A DNA stretch of 34,991 nucleotides from Pseudomonadota bacterium (GCA_023386765.1 JAEWJD010000263.1:1-34991); one strand, 5' to 3'; shown: positions 1 through 8,290, numbered from the stretch's first letter. Numbers and translations are program-made. Notes: generated from the letters alone by a model not told the origin.

Positions 1-636
1 ATCAGCGTCAGCCCCTTTGCCCTCATCTTCGAGCGCGCCGGCCTGCTGGCGGCGGCCTCCATCATGAACGCCGTGGTCCTCACGTCGGTGCTGTCGGCCG
101 GCAACTCCGGCATGTATGCCGCCACCCGCATGCTGTACGCACTGGCGCGCGAAGGCAAGGCGCCGGCCTGGTTTGCGCGCGTCACGGCCCACGGCGTGCC
201 GCTGCGCGCACTGCTGGCCACCACGGCGATCGCCGCGCTGTGCTTTCTGTCTTTCGTGTTCAGCCCCAACGAGGTCTACATCTGGCTGCTGAACACGTCG
301 GGCATGACGGGCTTCATCGCCTGGCTGGGCATCGCGCTGAGTCACTATCGCTTCCGGCGCGGCTATCTCAAGCAGGGAGGCAGGCTGGCTGATCTGCCCT
401 ATGTCTCGCCCTTCTTTCCCTTCGGGCCGCTGTTTGCGTTCACGCTCTGCCTGATCATCACTTTGGGCCAGAACTACGAAGCCTTCCTGCAGGACCGCAT
501 CGACTGGGTCGGCGCGGCCGCCACCTACATCGGCATCCCCTTGTTTCTGCTGATCTGGGCGGGCTACCGCCTGATGCGCGGCTCGCGCTTCGTGCGCTAC
601 CAGGATATGCAGTTCCCGATCGGAAAACTGGATTAA
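1..636 (+). CDS. amino-acid permease, C-terminal part (cut by window start)
   Basis: The reading frame is open from base 1, so only the C-terminal 211 residues are present. The segment around the motif SAGNSGMYAATRML is characteristic of the amino acid-polyamine-organocation permeases, especially the LysP/AroP/ProY group. It is followed by several hydrophobic membrane spans and a charged cytoplasmic tail ending near FVRYQDMQFPIGKLD. Such proteins are inner-membrane proton symporters for amino acids. The exact substrate cannot be read from this half; similarity of the motif region to LysP makes a cationic amino acid plausible but not shown. The stop codon overlaps by 4 bases the end of the convergent ABC ATPase gene. 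Confidence 0.85.
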   Translation: MSVSPFALIFERAGLLAAASIMNAVVLTSVLSAGNSGMYAATRMLYALAREGKAPAWFARVTAHGVPLRALLATTAIAALCFLSFVFSPNEVYIWLLNTSGMTGFIAWLGIALSHYRFRRGYLKQGGRLADLPYVSPFFPFGPLFAFTLCLIITLGQNYEAFLQDRIDWVGAAATYIGIPLFLLIWAGYRLMRGSRFVRYQDMQFPIGKLD

Positions 637-1247
637 CGCAACGCGCCGACCTCGATGCGACGCGCGCCGCAGGCCTCGACCAGCGCCTCGTCGTGGCTGG
701 CGAAGATCACCACGCGATCGCGCCCCCAGGCCCGGAACACGTCGGCCAGCACGCCGCGGGCAGCCGCATCCAGCCCGTTGCTGGGGCCATCGGCGACCAC
801 CAGCGCCGGCGCGCCCAGCTGCGCGGCCGTCAGGTAGACCTTGCGGCGCGTCCCGGTCGACATCTGCTCGAGGCGCTTGTCCAGATGCGGCATCAGGCCC
901 AGCGCCGCGGCCAGCTCGAAGACGGCCGCATCCAGCGCCACGCCCTTGTCCTGCGCGGCGTGTTCGTGCTGGCCGCGGCCGGTCTGCTGCGGTTCGGTCA
1001 GGCAGTTATCCGGCACATAGGCCAGGCGGCGACGCGCGCCTTCGGCGGCCCCGTGCAACGCCCGCCCCTCAATCCAGACCTCGCCCGCATCCGGGGCGAT
1101 CGCGCCCGCCAGAATGCCCAGCAGCGTGGATTTGCCGGTGCTGTCTTCTTCGCACAGCGCCAGACAGCCGGGCGCAAACCTGTGCGTCAGGCCTTCAAAG
1201 ACGATGTGGTCGCCGTAGCGCTTGCCGAGTTGGTCGATGCGTAGCAT
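633..1247 (-). CDS. orphan ABC-type ATPase subunit with degenerate catalytic motifs
   Basis: This 204-residue protein has the layout of an ABC nucleotide-binding domain. The Walker A region reads EEDSTGKST, with Glu where the first Gly normally stands. The signature-like segment is MSTGTRRK. The Walker B region reads VVADGPSNGLD, so the catalytic Glu after the Asp is Gly. The H-loop His is kept (FASHDEAL). There is no membrane partner next to it: the left neighbour is a convergent permease of another class and the right neighbour starts a different operon. The protein may bind ATP but hydrolyse it poorly, or pair with a distant subunit. GC-rich codon use resembles the neighbours, so it does not look like decaying DNA. 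Confidence 0.8.
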   Translation of the reverse strand: MLRIDQLGKRYGDHIVFEGLTHRFAPGCLALCEEDSTGKSTLLGILAGAIAPDAGEVWIEGRALHGAAEGARRRLAYVPDNCLTEPQQTGRGQHEHAAQDKGVALDAAVFELAAALGLMPHLDKRLEQMSTGTRRKVYLTAAQLGAPALVVADGPSNGLDAAARGVLADVFRAWGRDRVVIFASHDEALVEACGARRIEVGALR

Positions 1248-1330
1248 GGCGCCAGTTTACGCAGGATGCCTGCGCGCGGCCAGATCCGGTCCGCGCCGGG
1301 GCCGGCCGGCGCATTGCGGGTTAACATGAG

Positions 1331-1410
1331 GCCTGCTCCGGGGTGCACGCCAGTGCTGAGATCCACACCCGCGAACTTGACCCGGTTCATGCCGGCGTAA
1401 GAAGAGCACT
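1331..1410 (+). promoter_or_regulatory. TPP riboswitch aptamer (THI box)
   Basis: The stretch shows the conserved TPP aptamer pieces in order. P1 is formed by TGCTC (1334-1338) with GAGCA (1404-1408). P2 is formed by GGGTG (1341-1345) with CACCC (1366-1370). The pyrimidine-sensing CTGAGA lies at 1356-1361. The second arm has a CTTGACCCGG segment and ATGCCGGCG (1389-1397), matching the usual TGATCTGGATAATGCCAGCG layout. A -10-like TAACAT at 1322-1327 would start transcription just before P1. About 58 bases separate the aptamer from the LuxE-like start. No hairpin followed by a U tract is evident there, so control of translation start, or Rho-dependent control, is more likely than intrinsic termination. 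Confidence 0.9.
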
Positions 1411-1468
1411 GATCTCGACAGGGCCAGGCCACCCGGGCTTCGGAGCATTCATCAACCGGCCTCCCAGA

Positions 1469-2557
1469 ATGTCCATGACCCACGTCGAACCGCCGCTTGC
1501 GGACCTACTCGAATTCATTGCCCAAGACGGCTGCAGCGACGCCCAGTTCGACCAGCTCGCCCTGCGGCTGTTCGCCTACCAGTACGGCGCCAACCCTGCC
1601 TACCGCAGTTTCTGCCAGCGGCGCGGCGCCACGCCGCGGCGCGTAGGCACCTGGAGCGACATCCCGCCCGTGCCGATCGACGCCTTCAAGGCCATGGAGC
1701 TGCGCTGCGAGCCGCCGCGCCCCGATGAGCGCGTCTTCATGACCAGTGGCACCACCCGCGCCGACATGCGCGGGCGGCATTTCCACCCCCACCTCGAGGT
1801 CTACGACCTCTCGATGACGCGCCATTTCGCGCAACGCTTCATGCAGGGTGTGCCGCGGCTGCCGATGGGGATTCTCTTCCCCGACGAAGCGGCCATGCCC
1901 AACTCGTCGCTGGCGCACTATCTGGCACTGGCCAAGTCCACCTTCGGCAGCGCCGACAGCCGCTATTTCATGACGCCGCAAGGCATGGATCTGCAGGCAC
2001 TGTGGCAGACGCTGGAGCAGGCCGAAAGTGAAGGCCGGCCCTACGCCCTGCTGGGTGCGAGTTTCAGTTTCGTGCATGTCATCGATGCCTTGCGACGCGA
2101 CGGTCGCCGCTTCCGCCTGCCCGCGGGCAGCCGCATTCTGGATACCGGCGGCTACAAGAAACAGTCCCGCGAGCTGCCGCTGGAAGCGTTCTACGCCGAG
2201 CTGAGCGACTTGCTGGGCGTACCGCGCACGCTGTGCATCAATATGTACGGCATGACCGAACTGAGCACCCAGTTCTATGACGACGGCAACGCCACGCTGC
2301 CGTCCGTCAAGTCCGGGCCCCACTGGATCCGCTCCCGCCTGGTCGACCCGGTCACCGGCCAGAACGTGCCGCAGGGCGAGCGCGGCATCCTGGCGCATTG
2401 CGACCTGGGCAATTTCAATTCCGTCACCACCATCCTGACCGAAGACGTCGGAGCGCCGGCCGAAGGCGGCTTTCTGCTGCTGGGCCGCGCCGAAGGCGCC
2501 CAGGCCAAGGGCTGCTCGCTGGCGGTCGAGGAATTCCTGCGGTCCAGCGCGCCATGA
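1469..2557 (+). CDS. LuxE-like acyl-protein synthetase (AMP-forming acyl activation)
   Basis: This 362-residue protein belongs to the LuxE acyl-protein synthetase family, which adenylates a carboxylic acid with ATP and hands the acyl group to a partner reductase. Visible motifs are a phosphate-binding TSGTT at residues 92-96 and YGMTELSTQ starting at residue 260, which matches the ANL-type adenylate motif. The open frame extends upstream to 1343, but that part lies inside the riboswitch aptamer, so the ATG at 1469 (or 1475) is preferred; neither has a strong Shine-Dalgarno sequence. The stop overlaps the ATG of the LuxC-like gene by 4 bases, suggesting a physical LuxE-LuxC pair. No luciferase genes are present, so bioluminescence is not implied. 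Confidence 0.85.
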   Translation: MSMTHVEPPLADLLEFIAQDGCSDAQFDQLALRLFAYQYGANPAYRSFCQRRGATPRRVGTWSDIPPVPIDAFKAMELRCEPPRPDERVFMTSGTTRADMRGRHFHPHLEVYDLSMTRHFAQRFMQGVPRLPMGILFPDEAAMPNSSLAHYLALAKSTFGSADSRYFMTPQGMDLQALWQTLEQAESEGRPYALLGASFSFVHVIDALRRDGRRFRLPAGSRILDTGGYKKQSRELPLEAFYAELSDLLGVPRTLCINMYGMTELSTQFYDDGNATLPSVKSGPHWIRSRLVDPVTGQNVPQGERGILAHCDLGNFNSVTTILTEDVGAPAEGGFLLLGRAEGAQAKGCSLAVEEFLRSSAP

Positions 2558-4017
2558 ACGCGCGCCGGATCGAAGCCGGCTATCTGCCCGGCCTGGCCTC
2601 CCATGAGGTCGGCTGGCATACGCTGTCCTTCACGCGGGACGGCCAGCGGCTGGAGGTCGCGCTGCCGGTCCTGTCAGCGGCACAGATGCAGGCACTGGCC
2701 CGGCGCGTGCGCGCCGCCAGCGCCCTGCACCTGAAGACGCTCGGCGTCGACGAGATCATCGCCATCGTCGACCGGGCCATCGCCCGCCTGCTGGACCCCG
2801 CCGACCCGCTGCGCCAGCAAGCCGATGCCCTGCTGCCTGTAGTCACCGGCTATGACGCCGACATGCTGCGTCTGGGCCTGACCGGCCTGCTCAAGACCTT
2901 CCGCGCGCCGCAACTGCGCCGCTTCGTGGCCGAAGACTTCGCCAATCCCAAGGTGCTGGACGGCTTCCAGCCTGCCGCCAAGGGCGGCGCGGTACGCGCC
3001 TATGGCCCCGGCCTGCTGGTGCACAGCTGGGCTGGCAACGTGCCGGCCCTGGCGCTCTGGAGCCTGGTCTGCGGCCTGCTGGTCAAGGCGGGAAACATCG
3101 GCAAGCTGCCCAGCGCCGAGCCGCTGTTCGCCGGCTGGTTCGCACGGCTGCTGGCCGAGGTGCACCCGCCCCTGGCCGATTGCCTGGCCGTGGTGTGGTG
3201 GCGCGGCGCCGGCGGCGACGAGGCGAGCGCCCTCTACGCGCAGGCCGACACCGTCGTGGCCTATGGCGGCAACCCCGCGCTGCAGGCCATCCAACAGCGC
3301 CTGCCGGTCAGCACGCGCTTCATCGCGCATGGCCACAAGCTGGGCTTCGGCGTGGTCAGCGCCCAGGCGCTCGACACGCTCAAGGGGCCGGCGCTGGCGC
3401 GCCGCGCCGCCTGGGACGTCATGCGCTATGACCAGCAAGGCTGCTACTCGCCGCAGCTGTTTTATGTCCAGCGCGGCGGCGCCATCTCGCCGCGCGAATT
3501 CGCGACCTACCTGGCCGGCGAACTCGCTCGGCTGCAGACCCGCTATCCTCGCCACACGCTCGATCTGGAAGAAGCCGCGGCCTTCGCAAAATGGCGCCAG
3601 GCCATCGAATGGCGCCAGCTGCCCGGGCGTCCTGCCGATCTTCTGCTGGGGCAACCCGATGACGCCTGGAGCGTCGTCTACACCGATACGCCAGCCTCCC
3701 TGACGCCGACGGCACTGCAACGCAGCATCGTGGTCGCCGCCATCGACGCGCTCGATGCCGTGGCTGACCTCGTGGCGCCACAAGCCGCCTATCTGCAGAC
3801 CGCCGGCGTAGCTGCCTCCCCCGAAGAACTCTATCGCCTGGCTGAATCCCTGGGGACAGCAGGCGTGACCCGCTTCAGCGCGCTGGGCGCGATGAGCCAA
3901 CCCGAAGCCGGCTGGCATAACGACGGCCGCTTCAACCTGCTCGACCTGGTACGCATGACGGAAATCGAACTCTCGGCCGAGTTGGCCGCCGAGCCTTACG
4001 CCCCCTACGAACCATGA
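2554..4017 (+). CDS. LuxC-like acyl reductase (acyl group to aldehyde)
   Basis: The 487-residue protein fits the LuxC acyl-CoA/acyl-protein reductase family, distant relatives of aldehyde dehydrogenases that reduce an enzyme-bound thioester to an aldehyde with NADPH. The hallmark DQQGCYSP places the nucleophilic Cys at residue 297, with the usual Asp-Gln-Gln before it. An ATG further upstream at 2398 is in frame but lies well inside the LuxE-like gene; the ATG at 2554 forms an ATGA overlap with the preceding stop and gives the expected family length. The last codon overlaps the ABC ATPase start in the same way. In this operon it should take the acyl group from the LuxE-like protein. Confidence 0.87.
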   Translation: MNARRIEAGYLPGLASHEVGWHTLSFTRDGQRLEVALPVLSAAQMQALARRVRAASALHLKTLGVDEIIAIVDRAIARLLDPADPLRQQADALLPVVTGYDADMLRLGLTGLLKTFRAPQLRRFVAEDFANPKVLDGFQPAAKGGAVRAYGPGLLVHSWAGNVPALALWSLVCGLLVKAGNIGKLPSAEPLFAGWFARLLAEVHPPLADCLAVVWWRGAGGDEASALYAQADTVVAYGGNPALQAIQQRLPVSTRFIAHGHKLGFGVVSAQALDTLKGPALARRAAWDVMRYDQQGCYSPQLFYVQRGGAISPREFATYLAGELARLQTRYPRHTLDLEEAAAFAKWRQAIEWRQLPGRPADLLLGQPDDAWSVVYTDTPASLTPTALQRSIVVAAIDALDAVADLVAPQAAYLQTAGVAASPEELYRLAESLGTAGVTRFSALGAMSQPEAGWHNDGRFNLLDLVRMTEIELSAELAAEPYAPYEP

Positions 4018-4772
4018 GCGTCCCCCAACCTTTCCTCGACTTCCGACAGGTCAGCTACGCCTACCCGGGCCGCGCGCCCGTGGTCGACGGGGTGGACTGG
4101 TCGTTGCGGCCCGGCGGGTTTCATTGCCTGCTCGGACGCAGCGGCTGCGGCAAGACCACGCTGCTCAAGCTGGCCGCCGGCCTGCTCAAGCCGCAGCGGG
4201 GAGAGATCCGGCGCGCCGATGATGTCCCGGCCCTGCCTGGTCCCGGCCTGGGTTACGTGTTCCAGGCGCCCACCCTGCTGGCATGGCAACGCGTGATCGA
4301 CAACGTGCTGCTGCCGGTGTCCCTGCAAGGTCGCGTGCAACCCGCCGACCAGGCGCGCGCCCGGGAATTGTTGGCGCTGCTGGGGCTGGCCGATCACGCC
4401 CAGCACTATCCGCGCGAGCTCTCCGGCGGACAGCAGAGCCGCGTGGCGCTGGCGCGCGCCCTCATCCTGGAACCGGCGCTGCTGCTGCTGGATGAGCCCT
4501 TTGCCGCGCTGGACGCCATCACCCGGGCCGAACTGCAGGACGACCTGCTGGCCATGTGCCGCGCACGGCGCAGCACTGTCCTGTTCATCACGCACGACAT
4601 CGGCGAGGCCGTCTACCTGGGCGAACGGGTCGCCGTCATGCAGCAAGGCCGCCTGAGCCTGGACATCGACATTGCGCTGGATGCGCCGCGCACCCAGGCC
4701 ATGCGGCACGGCACGGCCTTCAACCAGTATTGTTCGACGATCTACCAGGCCATGACCGGAGCCCGCCCATGA
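4014..4772 (+). CDS. ABC transporter ATPase, SsuB/TauB/ThiZ type
   Basis: A complete 252-residue ABC ATPase. Walker A GRSGCGKTT is at residues 41-49, the Q-loop Gln at 84, the LSGGQ signature at 136-140, Walker B LLLLDE at 156-161 with the catalytic Glu 161, and the H-loop His at 194. Overall sequence places it with importers for sulfonates, taurine, nitrate and pyrimidine precursors, which work with a single SsuC-like permease and an NMT1/THI5-like binding protein; both follow directly. It should power import at the inner membrane. Position behind a TPP riboswitch argues for the ThiXYZ branch, so a thiamine-related substrate is the best inference. Confidence 0.92.
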   Translation: MSVPQPFLDFRQVSYAYPGRAPVVDGVDWSLRPGGFHCLLGRSGCGKTTLLKLAAGLLKPQRGEIRRADDVPALPGPGLGYVFQAPTLLAWQRVIDNVLLPVSLQGRVQPADQARARELLALLGLADHAQHYPRELSGGQQSRVALARALILEPALLLLDEPFAALDAITRAELQDDLLAMCRARRSTVLFITHDIGEAVYLGERVAVMQQGRLSLDIDIALDAPRTQAMRHGTAFNQYCSTIYQAMTGARP

Positions 4773-5527
4773 GCCGCCATCCCCGACTGCTGGCGCTGGC
4801 GCTGCTGTGCCTCCTGCTGGGGGCCTGGGAGCTGGTGGTGCGCCAGGCCGGCATCTCGGCCCTGGTGCTGCCCGCACCCTCGGTCGTGGCCCGCACCCTC
4901 TGGAGCAGCCTGGCCACCGGCTATCTCTGGCCGCACATCGGCGTGACGCTGGCCGAGATGCTGCTGGGCCTGGCCCTGGGCGGCGTCGCAGGGCTGCTGA
5001 TCGGCGTGGTGCTGGCCGAATCTCCGCTGCTGGACCGGGTGCTCAAGCCCTATGTCATCCTCAGCCAGGTGGTGCCCAAGCTCGCGCTCGCGCCGCTGTT
5101 CGTACTGTGGTTCGGTTTCGGCATGCTGCCCACCATCATCATGACAGCGCTGATCTGCTTTTTCCCGCTGATGGAGAACACCTTCACCAGCCTGCGCCAG
5201 GTCGACCCACAACGCATGCAGCTGTTCTCCCTGCTGGGCGCCTCGCGCACGCAGACCTTGCTGCGCCTGAAGCTGCCGGCCGGCCTGCCCGGTATCCTGG
5301 CCGGCCTGCGCGTGGCGCTCGTGCTGGCCCTGGTAGGCGCCGTGGTCGGCGAATTCATCGGCGCCAGCCGTGGCCTGGGTGCGGTCATCATCGCCGCCCA
5401 GGGCATGATGGACACCCCGCTTATGTTTGCCGCGTTGACGGCCATCGCGGCCATCGGCCTGCTCTGCTATCAGGCGACCCTGATGCTGGAACGCCGCCTG
5501 CTGCGCCCTTACACCGACTCCCCATGA
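4769..5527 (+). CDS. ABC transporter permease, SsuC/ThiX type
   Basis: This 252-residue integral membrane protein has an N-terminal hydrophobic segment starting MSRHPRLLALALLCLLLGAW, several further spans, and a cytoplasmic coupling loop (the EAA-like region GASRTQTLLRLKLPAGLPG) typical of binding-protein-dependent permeases. The frame is open further upstream to 4556, but the ATG at 4769 overlaps the ATPase stop by 4 bases and begins the normal N-terminus. It is expected to form a homodimeric pore served by the ATPase before it and the periplasmic binding protein after it. Confidence 0.92.
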   Translation: MSRHPRLLALALLCLLLGAWELVVRQAGISALVLPAPSVVARTLWSSLATGYLWPHIGVTLAEMLLGLALGGVAGLLIGVVLAESPLLDRVLKPYVILSQVVPKLALAPLFVLWFGFGMLPTIIMTALICFFPLMENTFTSLRQVDPQRMQLFSLLGASRTQTLLRLKLPAGLPGILAGLRVALVLALVGAVVGEFIGASRGLGAVIIAAQGMMDTPLMFAALTAIAAIGLLCYQATLMLERRLLRPYTDSP

Positions 5528-6552
5528 CTGCCATCCGCCGCCTTCCCCTGCCTGCATCCCCTTCCCGCCGCACCTGGCTGGCCGCCGCCGCCAGCCTCGG
5601 CGCGCTCGCGCTGGGCGCACCGCTGGCGCATGCCAGCGCCACGCGCAAACTCACGCTGGCCGGCTGGAGCAAGCCCATCTCGGAAATCACCAACCTGCTG
5701 GCCGAACCCGACAAAGGCTTTTTCAAGGCCCAGGGCGTGGACCTGGCCTATATCCCCGGCGCCGGCGGCGGCGATGCCATCCGCAATCTGCTGAGCGGCC
5801 AGGCCGATGTGGCCTTCACCGATCCGGGCTCCTTCTTCATGGCCCTCGACAAAGGCGAGCGGCTGCGCGGCATCTACGACATCTACCCGCAGAATGTCTT
5901 CAACGTCGTGTCGCTCAAGTCTGCCAACATCAAGCGCCCGGCTGACCTCAAAGGCAAACGCATCGGTGTCTACAGCCTGTCCAGCGGCACGCGCCAGAAC
6001 CTGCTGGTGCTGCTGCATCAGGCCGGGCTGAGCGAAAGCGACGTCGACATCGTGGTCACTGGCGTGCTCAACTTCGCGCCGCTCCTGCAAGGCCAGGTCG
6101 ATGCCACTGCCGCCACCGACACGGGCCTGCTGGTCGGGCGCCGCCGCGGTCTGGGCGAAGTGGACGTGATGAAGGTGCGCGATCACATCAACCTTTCGAG
6201 CGATCTGTTCGTGGTGCGTGAAACCGATGACCCGCAACGGATGGCCCTGTTGCGCGACTTCCTGCGCGCCTACCGCGACAGCGCGGCCTGGATGATCGCC
6301 GAACCCGACGAAGCCGCCGCCGTGGCTTCGCGCCGCGCCATCGACGGCACCGATCGCACCATCAACCGCGAGATCATCGGCCTGCGTAATGCGGCTGCGC
6401 TCGCGCCTGCCGGTGCCGACGGCATTGTGCCCCCCCTGGGCGCCTTCGATATGACGCTCTGGCAGCAGGGCGCCGACGCCTATCGCGATCTCGGCCTGAT
6501 CCAACGTCCCATCCAGGTCCGCGACGTCCTCGACGCCAGCCTGCTGCCATGA
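5524..6552 (+). CDS. periplasmic substrate-binding protein, NMT1/THI5-like
   Basis: A 342-residue ABC binding protein. The N-terminus contains SRRTWL followed by a hydrophobic stretch and an Ala-rich cleavage region (APLAHASA), which resembles a twin-arginine signal, though a Sec signal is possible. The mature part has the NMT1/SsuA fold features: a GWSKPISEITNLLAEPDKGFF start, GGGDAIRNLLSGQADVAFTD, and a DLKGKRIGVYSLSSGT hinge region. The family binds sulfonates, nitrate and thiamine pyrimidines. The frame is open upstream to 4807, but the ATG at 5524 overlaps the permease stop and gives a proper signal peptide. The Cys-rich metal motif of fungal THI5 is absent, so it is a receptor and not the suicide enzyme. 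Confidence 0.9.
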   Translation: MTAIRRLPLPASPSRRTWLAAAASLGALALGAPLAHASATRKLTLAGWSKPISEITNLLAEPDKGFFKAQGVDLAYIPGAGGGDAIRNLLSGQADVAFTDPGSFFMALDKGERLRGIYDIYPQNVFNVVSLKSANIKRPADLKGKRIGVYSLSSGTRQNLLVLLHQAGLSESDVDIVVTGVLNFAPLLQGQVDATAATDTGLLVGRRRGLGEVDVMKVRDHINLSSDLFVVRETDDPQRMALLRDFLRAYRDSAAWMIAEPDEAAAVASRRAIDGTDRTINREIIGLRNAAALAPAGADGIVPPLGAFDMTLWQQGADAYRDLGLIQRPIQVRDVLDASLLP

Positions 6553-7328
6553 GCCAGACCCTGAAATTCAGCGGCAAGGTGGTGCTGGTCACCGGCGCCA
6601 GCCGCGGCATCGGAGCCGAGATCGCGCTCGCCTTCGCCCGCGAGGGCGCCACCGTCATTGTCAACTACCTGCAGAATGCCACGGCGGCCCAGGCCGTGGT
6701 GGCGCGCTGCCAGCAGGCCGGCGGCGACGCCTGGGCGCTGCAGGCCGACGTCGGTTCGGCCGAGGCCGTGCAGGCCATGATGGATGCCATCGTGCTCGAA
6801 ACCGGCCGCCTGGATGTGCTGGTCAACAATGCCCTGCGCCACTACACCTTCGATCCGCGCCAGCGCCAGACGTTCGAGACCCTGGCCTGGCAGGACTATC
6901 AAAACCAGTTCGAGGCTGCGGTCGGCGGCGCCTATCACTGCAGCCGGGCAGCGCTGCCGCATTTCAAGCAGCGCGCCCAAGGCAGCATCATCAATATCGC
7001 CAGCAATCTCGTCGAGCATCCGGTCGTGCCCTACCACGACTACAACACCGCCAAGGCCGCGTTGATCGGCTTCAGCCGCAACCTGGCGGCCGAATTCGGG
7101 CCTTACGGCATACGGGTCAACTGCGTCGCGCCGGGGCTGGTCTACCCCACGGCCAGCAGCCGCCTCACGCAGGAATCGTTTCGCGACGGGCTGATCGCCG
7201 CCACGCCACTGCGGCGCATCGCCCGGCCCGAGGACATCGCCGGCCCGGTGCTGTTTCTGGCGTCTGACTGGAGCGGTTTCATGACCGGCCAGGTGCTGTT
7301 CGTCGACGGCGGACTCGTCATGCGCTGA
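6549..7328 (+). CDS. short-chain dehydrogenase/reductase (FabG-like), last gene of the riboswitch operon
   Basis: A 259-residue classical SDR. The nucleotide-binding TGASRGIG lies at residues 15-22, NNA at 93-95, catalytic Ser at 152, and YNTAK with Tyr 165 and Lys 169. The C-terminus DWSGFMTGQVLFVDGG is that of FabG-like oxidoreductases. Such enzymes interconvert carbonyls and alcohols with NAD(P)H. The ATG overlaps the binding-protein stop by 4 bases, so it is translated with the transporter and acyl-reductase genes. The simplest reading is that it reduces the aldehyde made by the LuxC-like protein to an alcohol; a role as a sugar or 3-oxoacyl reductase cannot be excluded from sequence alone. 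Confidence 0.9.
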   Translation: MSQTLKFSGKVVLVTGASRGIGAEIALAFAREGATVIVNYLQNATAAQAVVARCQQAGGDAWALQADVGSAEAVQAMMDAIVLETGRLDVLVNNALRHYTFDPRQRQTFETLAWQDYQNQFEAAVGGAYHCSRAALPHFKQRAQGSIINIASNLVEHPVVPYHDYNTAKAALIGFSRNLAAEFGPYGIRVNCVAPGLVYPTASSRLTQESFRDGLIAATPLRRIARPEDIAGPVLFLASDWSGFMTGQVLFVDGGLVMR

Positions 7329-7376
7329 GATGGGTGGCCCCGCCCGCCGGCGCACGCCGGGCCGGCTTGCACGACG

Positions 7377-8285
7377 TCAGCGTGAAGACGCGCCGCGCAG
7401 CCGCGCCAGCTCGGCAGACAGCTCCGCCACCAGCGCCAGCGCATGTGCATAAGGATCAGCAGCCGCCTGGGTACGCGCGGCAGGCGCCGCACCGGCTAGC
7501 TCGCCATGCAGCTGCGGCTGCACCATTTCCTGGCTCATGCCGACGTCGACATCGAACACCAGTTGCTCGGCCCGATGCCAGGTACTGAACCACTCCAGCG
7601 GCAGGCCGCGCTGATCCCGGCTCTGGCCTTCCAGCATCAGCAAGGGCGCCCCGGTCTCCGTCTGCAGCAATCCCGCCAGCTCGGCATCGGCCGCCACCGC
7701 GCGGATCTGATTGCGCCCCGCGCCGGGATGCAGGCCATAACGGCGGATCAACACCCCATGCAAGGACGTGTCGGTCAGGTCTTCGGCACGCAGGCAAGGC
7801 ACGGCAGCGGCAGGCAGCCAGGTGCGCACGTAGGCCAGTGGCGCCTCGGCCACGTGCCGCAGGCGCTCCAGCAACAGCAGCTCGCCCGTGCCGAAGAACT
7901 CGGCCACGGCGCGCGGCGGCTCGGCCGGCGCCAGGCCCAGCACCCGGGTCTTGAGGGCCACACCCGATTGCGCCAACTGCTCATACAGGCCGGTCGAACG
8001 CTGCACCAGCCGGCGATGTTCGGAAGGCGCGGCCACCACCGCCGGACGCCCGGCCTCGCGCTGGATCAGGCCTTCGGCGGCCAACGCCGACAAGGCCTGC
8101 CGCACCACGCTGCGCGCCACGCCGAAGCGCTCACACAGCGCCGCCTCGCTGGGCAACTGCGTGCCTGCGCTGAGCTTGCGGGTACGGATGTAGCCGCGCA
8201 ACCGCGCCGTCACCTGGATGTGCAACGGAACATCGGCCGAACGGTCCAGAACGGGTAAATCTCCAGCGTTGGTGGGCGCCGTCAT
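7377..8285 (-). CDS. GntR-family regulator (HutC/UTRA type)
   Basis: The 302-residue protein has an N-terminal winged helix at about residues 18-85 (LHIQVTARLRGYI, then LPSEAALCERFGVARSVVRQAL) and a C-terminal UTRA ligand-binding domain. HutC-type regulators are usually repressors released by a pathway metabolite. A TTG at 8294 also opens the frame, but the ATG at 8285 has a GAAGG Shine-Dalgarno sequence nine bases upstream. The gene begins five bases after the dehydrogenase stop and closes the operon of permease, kinase and dehydrogenase, so it most likely controls that operon through the GTAC dyads at 11676-11695. Confidence 0.92.
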   Translation of the reverse strand: MTAPTNAGDLPVLDRSADVPLHIQVTARLRGYIRTRKLSAGTQLPSEAALCERFGVARSVVRQALSALAAEGLIQREAGRPAVVAAPSEHRRLVQRSTGLYEQLAQSGVALKTRVLGLAPAEPPRAVAEFFGTGELLLLERLRHVAEAPLAYVRTWLPAAAVPCLRAEDLTDTSLHGVLIRRYGLHPGAGRNQIRAVAADAELAGLLQTETGAPLLMLEGQSRDQRGLPLEWFSTWHRAEQLVFDVDVGMSQEMVQPQLHGELAGAAPAARTQAAADPYAHALALVAELSAELARLRGASSR

Positions 8286-8290
8286 GCAAA

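Noticed and set aside
1343..1468. Upstream extension of the LuxE-like frame
   Set aside because: These bases form the TPP aptamer, and the family N-terminus fits a start at 1469.
1469..4017. Bioluminescence operon
   Set aside because: LuxC and LuxE homologues are present but luxA, luxB and luxD are not, and the control by a TPP riboswitch points elsewhere.
4807..5523. Long N-terminal extension of the binding-protein frame
   Set aside because: It overlaps the permease gene in another frame; the ATG at 5524 gives a signal peptide and a 4-base overlap.
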